Shown here: positions 49,893-60,333 of the stretch, one piece after another
Layout of the letters: every line of letters starts with the position of its first letter
Position numbering within the stretch: position 1 is the stretch's first letter
Assembly: GCF_026341035.1 (NCBI RefSeq)
Contig: NZ_JAPEOQ010000002.1
Coordinates: 3,286,001-3,350,000, forward strand
Direction of reading: 5' to 3'
Length of the DNA stretch: 64,000 nucleotides
Origin: Streptomyces sp. NBC_01016
GTDB lineage: Bacteria > Actinomycetota > Actinomycetes > Streptomycetales > Streptomycetaceae
Translations under genes and position numbers: made by a program
The notes under the pieces: model-generated
The model's input: only the letters and a program-made list of their open reading frames with translations
Told to the model about the DNA's origin: nothing
Databases searched by the model: none

Positions 49893-51086
49893 ATGCGCCG
49901 TACTCCCTCCAGACGCTCGACCCTGAAAGACATCGCCGAAGAGGCGCGCGTGTCCGAGTCCGCCGTGTCCCTGGCGCTCAACGGGCGGCCCGGTGTCTCG
50001 CCGGCCACCCGTCGGCGGGTGCGCGAGGTCGCGGACCGGCTCGGGTGGCAACCGAGCGCGGCTGCACGGGCGTTGACCGGTGACAGCACCGCCACGGTCG
50101 GCCTCGTCCTGGCCCGCCCCGCGCATGCCCTGGGTGCGGAGTTCTTCTTCCTGCAGCTGGTGTCCGGGATCCAGGAGGCGCTCGCCGTGCGGAGTATCGG
50201 GCTGCTCTTCCTCGTGGTCCCCGATCTGGACGCCGAGTGTGCCGCCTACCGCCGCTGGTGGGCCGAGCGCCGCGTCGACGGTGTGCTCGTCGTCGACCCG
50301 AGGGACGGCGACCCGCGCCCGGCGCTGCTCGACGAGCTCGGCCTGCCCGCCGTCTTCGTCGGCCCCGTGCCGCGGAGCGAGGACGAATCGGCGCACCCGG
50401 GCATCTCCAGCGTGTGGGCCTCGGACACCCTGGCGATGGCCGGCATCGTCCAGCACCTGCACGGCCTCGGCCATCGCCGCATCGTGCACATCGCGGGGCT
50501 GCCCCATCTCGCCCACACCCAGCGGCGGATCCGCTCCCTGCGGGACGAGGCGGAGCGGCTCGGCCTCGACCCCGCCGACGTACGCAGCATCCCCACCGAC
50601 TACTCCCGGCAGCAGGGCGTCGAGGCCACCCGACAGGTGCTCGACACACCTGCGCCGCGGCGGCCCACGGCGATCGTCTACGACACCGATGTGATGGCCG
50701 TCGCCGGGCTCGGCGTCGCCGCCTCGCTCGGCATCGAGGTGCCGGGCGCGCTGACGCTCGTCGCCTGGGACGAGTCCGTGCTCACGGGCTCCACCCACCC
50801 GCCGCTGACCGCCCTGGTGCGTGACACCCCGGCCTTCGGGCGGCACGCGGCCGAGGAGCTGCTCGCGCTGATCGACGGCGGGCCCGCGCGCACCGTCGAG
50901 GACGAGACCCCGCGCCTCGTCCCGCGCGGCAGCAGCGGCCCGGCCCCCGCGGACCGCGGCCGCGCCCCCACCGGACGTGCCCCCACTGGACGTACTCCCA
51001 CTGGACGTGCTCCCACGGGAGGCGCCCCCACCGGTCACGCCCCCGCAGGAAGCGCCCCCACCGACCGAGGCCCCACCCCCGGCTGA
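49893..51086 (+). CDS. LacI family transcriptional regulator with repetitive C-terminal tail
   Basis: A 397-residue LacI repressor. HTH: 'STLKDIAEEARVSESAVSLALN' (about residues 9-30); hinge 'ADRLGWQPSAAARALTG'; effector domain to about residue 345. The last 45 residues are a low-complexity tail of near-repeats (A/T)PTG(R/G/H), encoded by about eight degenerate 15-bp units, which is abnormal for the family. CAGGAG precedes ATG 49893. It heads a sugar operon of Dpp-type ABC transporter, GH29 and GH2 genes and should respond to a fucose- or mannose-containing sugar. Confidence 0.88.
   Translation: MRRTPSRRSTLKDIAEEARVSESAVSLALNGRPGVSPATRRRVREVADRLGWQPSAAARALTGDSTATVGLVLARPAHALGAEFFFLQLVSGIQEALAVRSIGLLFLVVPDLDAECAAYRRWWAERRVDGVLVVDPRDGDPRPALLDELGLPAVFVGPVPRSEDESAHPGISSVWASDTLAMAGIVQHLHGLGHRRIVHIAGLPHLAHTQRRIRSLRDEAERLGLDPADVRSIPTDYSRQQGVEATRQVLDTPAPRRPTAIVYDTDVMAVAGLGVAASLGIEVPGALTLVAWDESVLTGSTHPPLTALVRDTPAFGRHAAEELLALIDGGPARTVEDETPRLVPRGSSGPAPADRGRAPTGRAPTGRTPTGRAPTGGAPTGHAPAGSAPTDRGPTPG
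50960..51083 (+). repeat. Degenerate 15-bp repeat encoding the LacI tail
   Basis: Units close to GCCCCCACCGGACGT are repeated about eight times, encoding APTGR-type residues in the LacI frame and PPLDV/PPPxEAP-type residues in the frame of the truncated binding protein. Both frames are open through it. It lies exactly at the boundary where the binding protein's N-terminal part is missing. Confidence 0.7.
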
Positions 51087-51126
51087 TCCACGCACCACGG
51101 CGCCCCACCGCCCTGCTCTGACAACG

Positions 51127-52425
51127 ATGTCCACCGTGTGCCGCTCCACCCCACCCCCCGCGCGATGTCCCAACAAGCTGCCCCCGACCTGGGCCTTCGA
51201 CTTCTCCAAGGCCTCCGCGCCGGACGACCACACCGTAGAGATCACCTTCGACAAGCCCGCCTACTCCAAGATCGACAGCATCGGCGGGACCACCCCGGTG
51301 CCCGAGAAGATCTGGAAGAAGAAGGACGGCGCGAAGGACACCAACCCGAACCCGGTCGGCTCGGGCCCGTACAAGCTCAAGCAGTACACACCGCAGCAGC
51401 TCACCTTCGAGGCCCGCGACAACTATTGGAAGCAGAAGAACGTCCCGGTCAAGACCGTGAAGGCGCCCATCGTCACCCAGGCGTCCGAGGTGCCCAAGCT
51501 GCTCAGCGGGGAGCTCGACTGGAGCGGCGCCGTCGTGCCCGACGTCAAGAAGCAGTACATCGACAGGGACCCGAAGAACCACCACGCCTGGTACCCCACC
51601 TACGGCGGCCAGTTCCTGTTCTTCAACCACACCAAGAAGCCGTTCGACGACGTCCACGTCCGCAAGGCGCTTTCGCTGGCCGTCGACCGCAGTCAGCTCC
51701 TGAACGTGACCAACCCGGGGATGTTCAACACCCTCAATCTCACGGGTCTCGACTCGAAGACCCAGGGCAAGTGGATCGCCGACGAGTACAAGGATGCCGA
51801 GCAGCCGAAGGCCGAACTCACCAAGTCGCTCGCCGAGTTCAAGAAGGCCGGCTACACGAAGAAGAACGGCAAGCTGGTCGACGGCGGCGGCAAGCAGCTC
51901 AGCTTCTCCATCATGGAGGTGCAGGAGTGGGGCGACGCCGTGCAGTTCGACAAGGTCGTCGCCTCGCAGCTGCAGAAGGCGGGCGTCGACGTCGAGGTGA
52001 AGCCGATCGCGGCCGCGCAGATCGACGCCAAGCGCAAGTCCGGTGACTTCGACGTCACGATCGGCGGCGGGATCTACTACTCCACGCCGTACAACTTCTT
52101 CAAGGACATGCTCTACAGCGAGAACGCCGGCATCTGGACCAACTACGGCCACTACAAGAGCAAGAAGGCCGACGCGCTGCTCAAGGACATGGCGAGCGCC
52201 AACGACGACGCGACCATCAAGAAGTACTCGGCCGAGTTCGAGAAGATCATGGTCGACGACGTGCCCGCCGCGCCGCTGATCACGATCGGTGTCTCCTCCG
52301 AGTACAACAGCAAGAACTGGACCGGCTGGCCGAGCGCGAAGAAGCCCTACGCCCAGCCCGCCCCCTGGGGCGGTGGCGTCGACGCCATGAGCATCCTGCT
52401 CAACCTGCGCCCGGCGAAGGGCTGA
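51127..52425 (+). pseudogene. Family-5 ABC solute-binding protein, N-terminally truncated
   Basis: The frame encodes about 410 residues of genuine family-5 (DppA/OppA-type) binding protein, beginning at 'LPPTWAFDFSKASAPDDHTVEITFDKPAYSKID' and running to 'GGGVDAMSILLNLRPAKG'. Full-length members have roughly 540-580 residues with an N-terminal lipoprotein signal and the 'GGTLR...NPL' start; all of that (about 140-150 residues) is absent. The ATG 51127 gives only 'MSTVCRSTPPPARCPNK' before the conserved sequence and no signal peptide. The downstream permease, ATPase and glycosidase genes are intact. It is either a decayed gene or the result of a deletion. Confidence 0.7.
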
Positions 52426-53504
52426 TGGACATGGCCACCGCACCCGTCCTCACCCCCGCCGCCGCAGAGGCCCCGCCACCCGCCCGGCGCACGGCGGCCG
52501 GCCGGCTCGGCGCCGCCCGCTACTTCCTGCGGCGCCTCGGCTTCTACCTCGGCGCCGCCGCCGTCGCCGTCACCCTCAACTTCCTCATCCCGCGCCTGAT
52601 GCCGGGCGACCCCGCCTCCGCGCTCATCTCCCAGATGCAGCAGAAGCAGAACCTGTCCGCCGAGCAAGTGACCAGCATCTACCGGCTGTTCGGCGCGCCC
52701 GGCGCCCCGCTGTGGGACCAGTACGTCACGTACCTCGGCCAGATCGCCCACTTCGACTTCGGCGCGTCCGTCGCCTACTACCCGACGCCCGTCTGGGAAG
52801 TGATCCGCTCCGGGCTGCCCTGGACGATCGGACTCGTCGGCCTGACCGCCGTGCTCGCGTTCGTCATCGGCACCTCGATGGGCGTCCTCGCGGGCTCCCG
52901 CGTCGGCTCGCGCTTCGACTCCTTCATCACGCCCGCCTCGATGTTCCTCGGCGCGCTGCCGTTCTTCTGGGTCGCGCTGCTGCTGGTCATGGCGTTCGGC
53001 GTGCAGCTCAACTGGCTGCCGATCAGCGGCGCGTACGACGGTGACATGGCGGTCGCGTTCAACGGCCCGTTCCTCATGAGCGTCGTGACACACGGCATCC
53101 TGCCCGCCATCACGATGGTCGTCGCCTCGTTCGGCGGCTGGCTCGTCGGCATGCGCAACATGATGGTGACCACCGTCTCCGAGGACTACGTGCTCCTGGC
53201 CCGCGCCAAGGGCCTGTCCAAGGCCCGCGTGATGTTCCAGTACGCCGCCCGCAACGCGGTCCTTCCCAGCGTCGCCGGCTTCGCCCTCACCATTGGCTCC
53301 GCCGTCAGCGGCCAGATCCTCGTCGAGATCGTCTTCTCGTACCCCGGCGTCGGCTATCTGCTCTACCAGGCCGTCTCCAGCGTCGACTACCCCCTGATGC
53401 AGGCCCTGTTCCTGATCGTCTCGCTCACCGTGCTCGCCGCGAACTTCATCGCGGACTCGGTGTACGGACTGATCGACCCGCGCGCGAGGGAGACCCGCTC
53501 ATGA
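52425..53504 (+). CDS. Dpp/Opp-type ABC transporter permease (DppB-like)
   Basis: A 359-residue permease with a soluble Ala/Pro-rich N-terminus (residues 1-35) and six membrane segments. Conserved motifs are 'NFLIPRLMPGDPASAL' and the EAA loop 'SEDYVLLARAKGLSKARVMFQYAARNAVLP' (near residue 245). ATG 52425 overlaps the upstream stop (TGATG). Opp-type importers in actinobacteria also carry oligosaccharides, which fits the glycosidases downstream. Confidence 0.92.
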   Translation: MDMATAPVLTPAAAEAPPPARRTAAGRLGAARYFLRRLGFYLGAAAVAVTLNFLIPRLMPGDPASALISQMQQKQNLSAEQVTSIYRLFGAPGAPLWDQYVTYLGQIAHFDFGASVAYYPTPVWEVIRSGLPWTIGLVGLTAVLAFVIGTSMGVLAGSRVGSRFDSFITPASMFLGALPFFWVALLLVMAFGVQLNWLPISGAYDGDMAVAFNGPFLMSVVTHGILPAITMVVASFGGWLVGMRNMMVTTVSEDYVLLARAKGLSKARVMFQYAARNAVLPSVAGFALTIGSAVSGQILVEIVFSYPGVGYLLYQAVSSVDYPLMQALFLIVSLTVLAANFIADSVYGLIDPRARETRS

Positions 53505-54472
53505 CGAAGTCGGTACGCGCCCGGCGGCGGCTGCCGAAGCTGCCCGGGAACATCAAGGTCCGCGTCGGGATCGCGATCATCGTGTGTTTCGCCCTGCTCG
53601 CGGTGCTCGGCCCGTTCGTCGTCGAGAACCTGATGGGGCTCTCACCCACCGACGTCGACACCAGCGGCTCCATGCAGCCGCCTTCCGGGGCACACCTGCT
53701 GGGCACCACGGCCAACGGCGAGGACGTCTTCGCGCAGCTCGTCGTCGGCAGCCGTGTCTCGCTGCTCGTCGGGCTCGTCGCTGGTGTCGTCACCACGGTG
53801 CTCTCGGTCCTGGTCGGGGTCGCGGGCGGCTACCTCGGCGGGCGGGCGGACTCGTTCCTGACCGTCGCCACCAACATCTTCCTCGTCATCCCCGGCATGC
53901 CGCTCCTGATCATCGTGGCGAGCTATGTGCAGGGGCGCGGCGGCTGGCTCACCGTGGCCCTCGTCATCGGCCTCACCGCGTGGCCGTGGGCCGCCCGGCA
54001 GAAGCGGGCGCAGACACTGTCCCTGCGGCACCGGGACTTCGTGGCCGCCGCCGAGATGACCGGCGAGAGCCGCTGGGGTGTCATCACCCGCGAACTCATC
54101 CCGTCCCTCGCGCCGCTGATCTCCGTGAGCTTCCTCGGCGCGGTCGTCGGCTCGATGTTCGCGGACGCGGGCCTCTCCTTCATGGGTCTCGGCAACATCA
54201 ACATCACCAGCTGGGGCTCGATGCTGTACTGGGCGCAGAACGGCTCCGCGCTCACCCGCGGCGCCTGGTGGTGGTTCGTCCCGCCGGGCGCGTGCATCGC
54301 CCTCGTCGGCGTCGCCGCGGGGCTCGTCAACTTCGGCATCGACGAGGTGTCCAACCCCCGTCTGCGCAAGCCCTCCAAGCAGGTACGGATGCGGGCCCGC
54401 GCCGCCCGCCTCGGCGCGGCGGACACCGCCGTGCCCGCCCAGGCCACGCCCGTGAAGGAGGCCACCTCATGA
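53501..54472 (+). CDS. Dpp/Opp-type ABC transporter permease (DppC-like)
   Basis: A 323-residue second permease with a short N-terminal membrane anchor, the periplasmic 'HLLGTTANGEDVFAQLVVGSRVSLLVG' and the EAA loop 'RHRDFVAAAEMTGESRWGVITRELIPSLAP'. ATG 53501 overlaps the dppB-like stop (ATGA), and its own stop overlaps the next ATG. Partner of the preceding permease. Confidence 0.92.
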   Translation: MTKSVRARRRLPKLPGNIKVRVGIAIIVCFALLAVLGPFVVENLMGLSPTDVDTSGSMQPPSGAHLLGTTANGEDVFAQLVVGSRVSLLVGLVAGVVTTVLSVLVGVAGGYLGGRADSFLTVATNIFLVIPGMPLLIIVASYVQGRGGWLTVALVIGLTAWPWAARQKRAQTLSLRHRDFVAAAEMTGESRWGVITRELIPSLAPLISVSFLGAVVGSMFADAGLSFMGLGNINITSWGSMLYWAQNGSALTRGAWWWFVPPGACIALVGVAAGLVNFGIDEVSNPRLRKPSKQVRMRARAARLGAADTAVPAQATPVKEATS

Positions 54473-55492
54473 GCCCGACCCCCGGCGCTCCGCTGCTGAC
54501 CGTCCGCGATCTGCACGTCGACTACTTCGACCAGGACAACCCCGTGCACGCCGTCCGCGGCGTCGACCTCACACTGCGCCGCGGCGAGACCCTCGGCATC
54601 GTCGGCGAGAGCGGTTGCGGAAAGTCCACGCTGGTCACCGCCATGACCCGCCTGGAGCGGCCGCCGGCCGTGACCACCGCGGGCTCGGTGATCCTGCACG
54701 GCCACGACGGCGCCGACAACACCGACATCCTGCGCCTGACCGAGCGTCAACTGGCGGCGCTGCGCTGGGAGAAGATCGCGATCGTCTTCCAGAGCGCGAT
54801 GAACGCCCTCAACCCGGTGCTCCGGCTCGGCACCCAGTTCGCCGACGTCCTCCGCAAGCACCGCGGCCTGTCGAAGAAGGAGGCCTGGGAGCGGGCGGGG
54901 GAGCTGCTCGGCATGGTCGGCATCCCCGCCGACCGGCTGCGCAGCTACGCCCACGAACTCTCCGGCGGCATGCGCCAGCGCGCCACGATCGCCCTCGCGC
55001 TCGCCTGCGAACCGGACCTCGTCGTCATGGACGAGCCGACGACAGCCGTTGACGTCGTCATGCAGCGCCAGATCCTGCGCCAAGTTGCACGTCTGAAGCG
55101 CGAGTTGGGCTTCTCGGTCGTCTTCATCACCCACGACCTGTCGCTGCTCATCGAGATCGCCGACCGGATCGCCGTGATGTACGCGGGCAAGATCGTGGAG
55201 ACGGGGCCACCGCGCCGCCTCTACGAGGACCCGCAGCACCCGTACACCACCGCACTGCGCGGCGCCTTCCCTCCGCTGCACGGCGAACGTCGCGAGATCA
55301 CCGGTATCCCCGGCTCGCCGCCCGGACTGCGCACCCCGCCGCCGGGATGCTCCTTCCACCCGCGCTGCGCACACCGGATGGACGCCTGCGACCGCGAGGA
55401 GCCGGTCCTGCTGCAACTCGGTGACGCCGGCGACGTCGCCTGCCATCTCCACCGGCACCCCGCCACGACGACCCCGGAAGCCGAGGACCGCC

Positions 55493-55506
<14 letters not shown>
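54469..55506 (+). CDS. Dpp/Opp-type ABC ATPase (DppD-like)
   Basis: A 345-residue ATPase. Walker A GESGCGKST near residue 45-53, Q-loop 'IVFQSAMNALNPV', signature 'LSGGMRQR' near 165, Walker B 'LVVMDEPTTAVD', H-loop 'ITHDLSLL'. The C-terminal oligopeptide/dipeptide-transporter domain has the Cys set 'PGCSFHPRCAHRMDACDREEP'. It overlaps both neighbours (ATGA and ATG...TGA), so the five transporter genes are tightly coupled. Confidence 0.93.
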
Positions 55507-56518
<1,012 letters not shown>

Positions 56519-56555
56519 GCCCGCCACGCCCCGTACCACCCCGAAAGGACCCGCG

Positions 56556-57839
56556 TTGCAATCCGACGCCCCCATCGGGGCGATCGCCCCGATCGCCCCG
56601 ACACCGCACCAACTCGCCTGGCAGCGCAGCAACACCGGCGCCTTCTTCCACTTCGGCATCAACACCTTCCACGGCCAGGAGTGGAGCGACGGCACCCTCC
56701 CGGCATCGTCCTTCGACCCCACCGACCTCGATACCGAGCAGTGGGTCGAGACCGCCCGCGCCGCCGGGGCCCGCTACGCGATCATCACCGCGAAACACCA
56801 CGACGGCTTCTGCCTGTGGCCCACGAAAACCACCGACTACTCCGTCGCCTCGTCGCCGTGGAAGGACGGGAAGGGCGATGTCGTCGGCGAACTGGCGGCG
56901 GCCTGCCGGGCGGCCGGGATCGGCTTCGGGGTGTACCTCTCCCCGTGGGACCGTCACGCGCCCGAGTACGCCGACCCGGCCGCGTACACCGAGCTCTACA
57001 CCGAGCAGATCCGCGAACTGTGCACCTGGTACGGGCCGTTGATGGAGCTGTGGTTCGACGGTGCGGGCTCGGACGGCTACGAGTACGACTGGACCGCCAT
57101 CATGGCCGTCGCCCGCAAGCACCAGCCGGACGCCATGGTGTTCAACATGGGTGACCCGACGATCCGCTGGGTCGGCAACGAGGACGGGCTCGCGGCCGAC
57201 CCCGTCGAGTACGTCGTCGACCACACGCAGATGAGCAACTACACGGTCGTCACCGCCGAGTTCGCCGAGGCGCTCTACCTGCCGCCGGAGTGCGACGTGT
57301 CGATCCGGCGCGGCTGGTTCTGGCACCCGGACGACGAGCCCAAGTCCCTGGAGCACCTGCTCGCCATCCACTACCGCTCCGTGGGCCTCGGCGCGAACCT
57401 CCTGCTCAACCTGCCGCCCGACACACGCGGCCGGATTCCGGACGCCGATGCCGCGCGGTTGGCGGAGTTCGGCGCCGAGGTCGCTCGCCGCTTCGGGACG
57501 CCGGCCGCCACGGCCGAGCTGGCCCGCGGGGACACCTGGACGGCTTCCTTCGGGGGCCCGGTCACCTTCGACCACATCCGGCTGCGCGAGGACCTCACCG
57601 AAGGGCAGCGCGTCGTACGCCATGTGGTGCGGTCCGGCGACCGCGTCCTCGCCGAGGGACTCACCGTGGGCGCAGGACGCATCCACCTCACCGAGCCGGT
57701 GACGGCCGCCGAGCTGGCCGTCGAAGTCGTGGGCGACGGCGCGGTGTTGGAGTCCGTAGAGGTCTTCGAGACGGGAGTGCGGGAGCTGCCACAGGTTCCC
57801 GACGGATACCGGGCGCCTACGGATCGGCCGGACGAATGA
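56556..57839 (+). CDS. Alpha-L-fucosidase, GH29
   Basis: A 427-residue cytoplasmic glycosidase with no signal peptide. GH29 motifs: 'GAFFHFGINTFHGQEWSDG', 'ARYAIITAKHHDGFCLWPTKTTDYSV', and the nucleophile Asp near residue 168 in 'MELWFDGAGSDG'. The length is shorter than eukaryotic enzymes, lacking part of the C-terminal domain but keeping a beta-rich tail. TTG 56556 is used: GAAAGGA lies 8 bases upstream and no ATG/GTG fits. The stop overlaps the GH2 start. It would cleave fucosyl units after import. Confidence 0.86.
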   Translation: MQSDAPIGAIAPIAPTPHQLAWQRSNTGAFFHFGINTFHGQEWSDGTLPASSFDPTDLDTEQWVETARAAGARYAIITAKHHDGFCLWPTKTTDYSVASSPWKDGKGDVVGELAAACRAAGIGFGVYLSPWDRHAPEYADPAAYTELYTEQIRELCTWYGPLMELWFDGAGSDGYEYDWTAIMAVARKHQPDAMVFNMGDPTIRWVGNEDGLAADPVEYVVDHTQMSNYTVVTAEFAEALYLPPECDVSIRRGWFWHPDDEPKSLEHLLAIHYRSVGLGANLLLNLPPDTRGRIPDADAARLAEFGAEVARRFGTPAATAELARGDTWTASFGGPVTFDHIRLREDLTEGQRVVRHVVRSGDRVLAEGLTVGAGRIHLTEPVTAAELAVEVVGDGAVLESVEVFETGVRELPQVPDGYRAPTDRPDE

Positions 57840-60277
57840 GAGGGCACGGGAACGTGGAACTGACGGGTGAGGGCTGGAAGCTGCGCGGCAGCGGTGACAC
57901 CGGTGAAATCGGTGACATCGAGGTGCCGGCGGTCGTGCCGGGATGCGCACACACCGACCTGATGCGGGCCGGGGCCATCCCGGACCCGTTCCTCGGCACG
58001 AACGAGGCGGAGGCGCAGTGGGTCGGGCTCACGGACTGGGAGTACAGCAGAGCCTTCGACTTGTCCGCCCAGCCCGATGGCTCACGCGTGCACCTCGTCC
58101 TCGACGGGCTCCAGACGGTCGCGACGGTCCTCGTCAACGGCACCGAGGTCGGCAACACCCGCAACATGCACCGCCGTTACCGCTTCGACGTGACCGACGC
58201 CGTACGGCCCGGGACGAACGAGCTGGCCGTCCGCTTCGCCTCCTCCGCGCAGGCGATGCTGGACGCGGCCGGCGACGACCCGCTGCCGTACGACTGGACG
58301 TACCCCTACAACGAACTGCGCACGATGGCCTGCGAGGGCGGCTGGGACTGGGGCCCGACGCTCGTCACGGCGGGGATCTGGCGGGACGTACGCCTTGAGG
58401 TGTGGGACACGGCCCGCGCGGACGTCGATGTCACCACGACCCTGGACGAGGACCTGTGGCGCGGAACGCTCGTCGTGGGCCTCGACGTGGAGGGCGGCCC
58501 GTGCGAGGCCGAGGTGGTCGTCGCGGGACACACGGAGCGCTTCCCGATCGCCTCAACGGGGCGCCAAAAGCTGGCTGTTGATGTCCCGAGCCCCGACGTC
58601 TGGTGGCCGCGCGGCTACGGCGCACCCACGCAGCACGACGCGACCGTACGACTGCTGGACGCGACCGGCAGGACCCTCCAGGAGACCCACCACCGCGTCG
58701 GCTTCCGGCACATCGCCATCGACACGACGCCCGACGAGCATGGCCGCGCGTTCACCCTGCGGGTCAACGGCCGCCCCGTGTTCTGCAAGGGCGCCAACTG
58801 GATCCCCGACGACCTCTTCGTCTCACGGATGACGCCCGCCCGGTACGAGGAACGTATCGACCAGGCGTGCGCGGCGAACATGAACACCCTGCGCGTCTGG
58901 GGCGGTGGCATCTACGAGGACGAGGCCTTCTACGCGGCGTGCGACGAGCGCGGCGTCCTGGTCTGGCAGGACTTCATGTTCGCGTGCGCCGCCTACCCCG
59001 AGGAGGAGCCGCTGCGCTCGGAGGTCGCGGCCGAGGCCGACGACGTCGTCCGACGCCTCGCGGCCCACCCGAGCGTCGTCGTCTGGAACGGCGCCAACGA
59101 GAACCTGCTCGGCCACGAGGACTGGGGCTGGCGCGCGCAGATCCGGGACCGCACCTGGGGCGAGGGCTACTACCGCGAGCTGCTCCCGGCCGCCGTCGAG
59201 GCCCACGCGCCCGGCGCCGTGTACGTCGTGAACAGCCCCGTGGCGAGCGAGCCCGGCGTCCACCCGCAGGTGCCAGGCGACGGCCCGACCCACCTCTGGG
59301 ACACCTGGAACCTCCTGGACTACGCCCACTACCGGGACCAGATCCCGCGCTTCGCAGCCGAGTTCGGCTGGCAGGCCCCGGCGACCCGGGCCACGCTGAC
59401 CGAGGCGCTCGGGGCGCTGCCCGAGCGCCCCGACGACCCGGCCCTCCTGGCACACCAGAAGCAACCCGGCGGCGAACGCAACCTCGTGGACCGCCTGAAG
59501 GGCCGCTTCCCCGCCCCGGACCGCATCGCGGCGGACACCGACCGCTGGCACCTGGCCACCAGCCTCAACCAGGCCCACGCCCTGCGCACCGCCGTCGAAC
59601 ACCACCGCTCGTGGTGGCCGCGCACGGCCGGCTCCCTGATCTGGCAGCTCAACGACGTCTGGCCCGCCCTGTCCTGGTCCCTGATCGACCACGGCGGCCG
59701 CCCCAAACCCGCCTGGTACGCGGTGCGCGGAGCCTTCGCCGACCGCCTCGTCACGCTCCAGCCGAGGGAAGCGGGCCTCAGCGCCGTCCTCGTCAACGAC
59801 ACGGACGAGCCGTGGACGGGTGAGCTGGCACTCCGCCGCGTCCACGTCACGGACGGCGAAGTGGCCCGCACGGAAGGGGAGTTCATCGTCCCCGCGCGCA
59901 CGGTCCTCGCCCTCCCCGCGGGCCCGCGGATCACCCAGGCGGGCCGGCGCCGCGAGGAACTGGTGGTCGCGGAGACCGAGGGAGCCGACCGCGCCGTCCA
60001 CGCCTTCGTACGCGACGACGGCGTCCGCTGGCCCGCCCCCGACGTCAAGTACTCGGTCGAACGGAAGGAGGACCACGCGCTCGTCCACGTCACGGCGGGA
60101 GTCGCACTCGGTGACGTGATCGTCGAGGCGCCCGGCATGCGCGCGGACACGGCGCTCCTGACGCTGCTGCCGGGGGAGAGCGGGACGGTCGTGCTGCGGC
60201 CGGAGCGGGAGGGGGCCCGGCTGCCCGGGGAGGACGCGGTTTCCCTGCACACCCGGAACGGCTTCTTCCACGACTGA
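57836..60277 (+). CDS. Beta-mannosidase-like GH2 enzyme
   Basis: An 813-residue cytoplasmic GH2 protein. The N-terminal jelly-roll and Ig-like domains ('VHLVLDGLQTVATVLVNGTEVGNTRNMHRRYRFDVTD') precede a TIM barrel with acid/base Glu near residue 421 in 'VVWNGANENLLG' and nucleophile Glu near 509 in 'FAAEFGWQAPA'. 'GVLVWQDFMFACAAYPEE' is typical of beta-mannosidases. ATG 57836 overlaps the fucosidase stop (ATGA). The pair suggests intracellular breakdown of a mannose- and fucose-containing oligosaccharide such as an N-glycan or mannan fragment. Confidence 0.9.
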   Translation: MRGHGNVELTGEGWKLRGSGDTGEIGDIEVPAVVPGCAHTDLMRAGAIPDPFLGTNEAEAQWVGLTDWEYSRAFDLSAQPDGSRVHLVLDGLQTVATVLVNGTEVGNTRNMHRRYRFDVTDAVRPGTNELAVRFASSAQAMLDAAGDDPLPYDWTYPYNELRTMACEGGWDWGPTLVTAGIWRDVRLEVWDTARADVDVTTTLDEDLWRGTLVVGLDVEGGPCEAEVVVAGHTERFPIASTGRQKLAVDVPSPDVWWPRGYGAPTQHDATVRLLDATGRTLQETHHRVGFRHIAIDTTPDEHGRAFTLRVNGRPVFCKGANWIPDDLFVSRMTPARYEERIDQACAANMNTLRVWGGGIYEDEAFYAACDERGVLVWQDFMFACAAYPEEEPLRSEVAAEADDVVRRLAAHPSVVVWNGANENLLGHEDWGWRAQIRDRTWGEGYYRELLPAAVEAHAPGAVYVVNSPVASEPGVHPQVPGDGPTHLWDTWNLLDYAHYRDQIPRFAAEFGWQAPATRATLTEALGALPERPDDPALLAHQKQPGGERNLVDRLKGRFPAPDRIAADTDRWHLATSLNQAHALRTAVEHHRSWWPRTAGSLIWQLNDVWPALSWSLIDHGGRPKPAWYAVRGAFADRLVTLQPREAGLSAVLVNDTDEPWTGELALRRVHVTDGEVARTEGEFIVPARTVLALPAGPRITQAGRRREELVVAETEGADRAVHAFVRDDGVRWPAPDVKYSVERKEDHALVHVTAGVALGDVIVEAPGMRADTALLTLLPGESGTVVLRPEREGARLPGEDAVSLHTRNGFFHD

Positions 60278-60286
60278 CGGTTCCGT

Positions 60287-60328
60287 ACGGCGCGCTTCCC
60301 GGCATCGAGGTGACGGGAAGCGCGCCGT
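60287..60328. terminator. Perfect bidirectional terminator hairpin
   Basis: Arms ACGGCGCGCTTCCCG (60287-60301) and CGGGAAGCGCGCCGT (60314-60328) match exactly with a 12-base loop. They lie between the convergent GH2 and KAS III genes, 9 bases after one stop and 5 before the other. Confidence 0.85.
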
Positions 60329-60333
60329 GCCGG

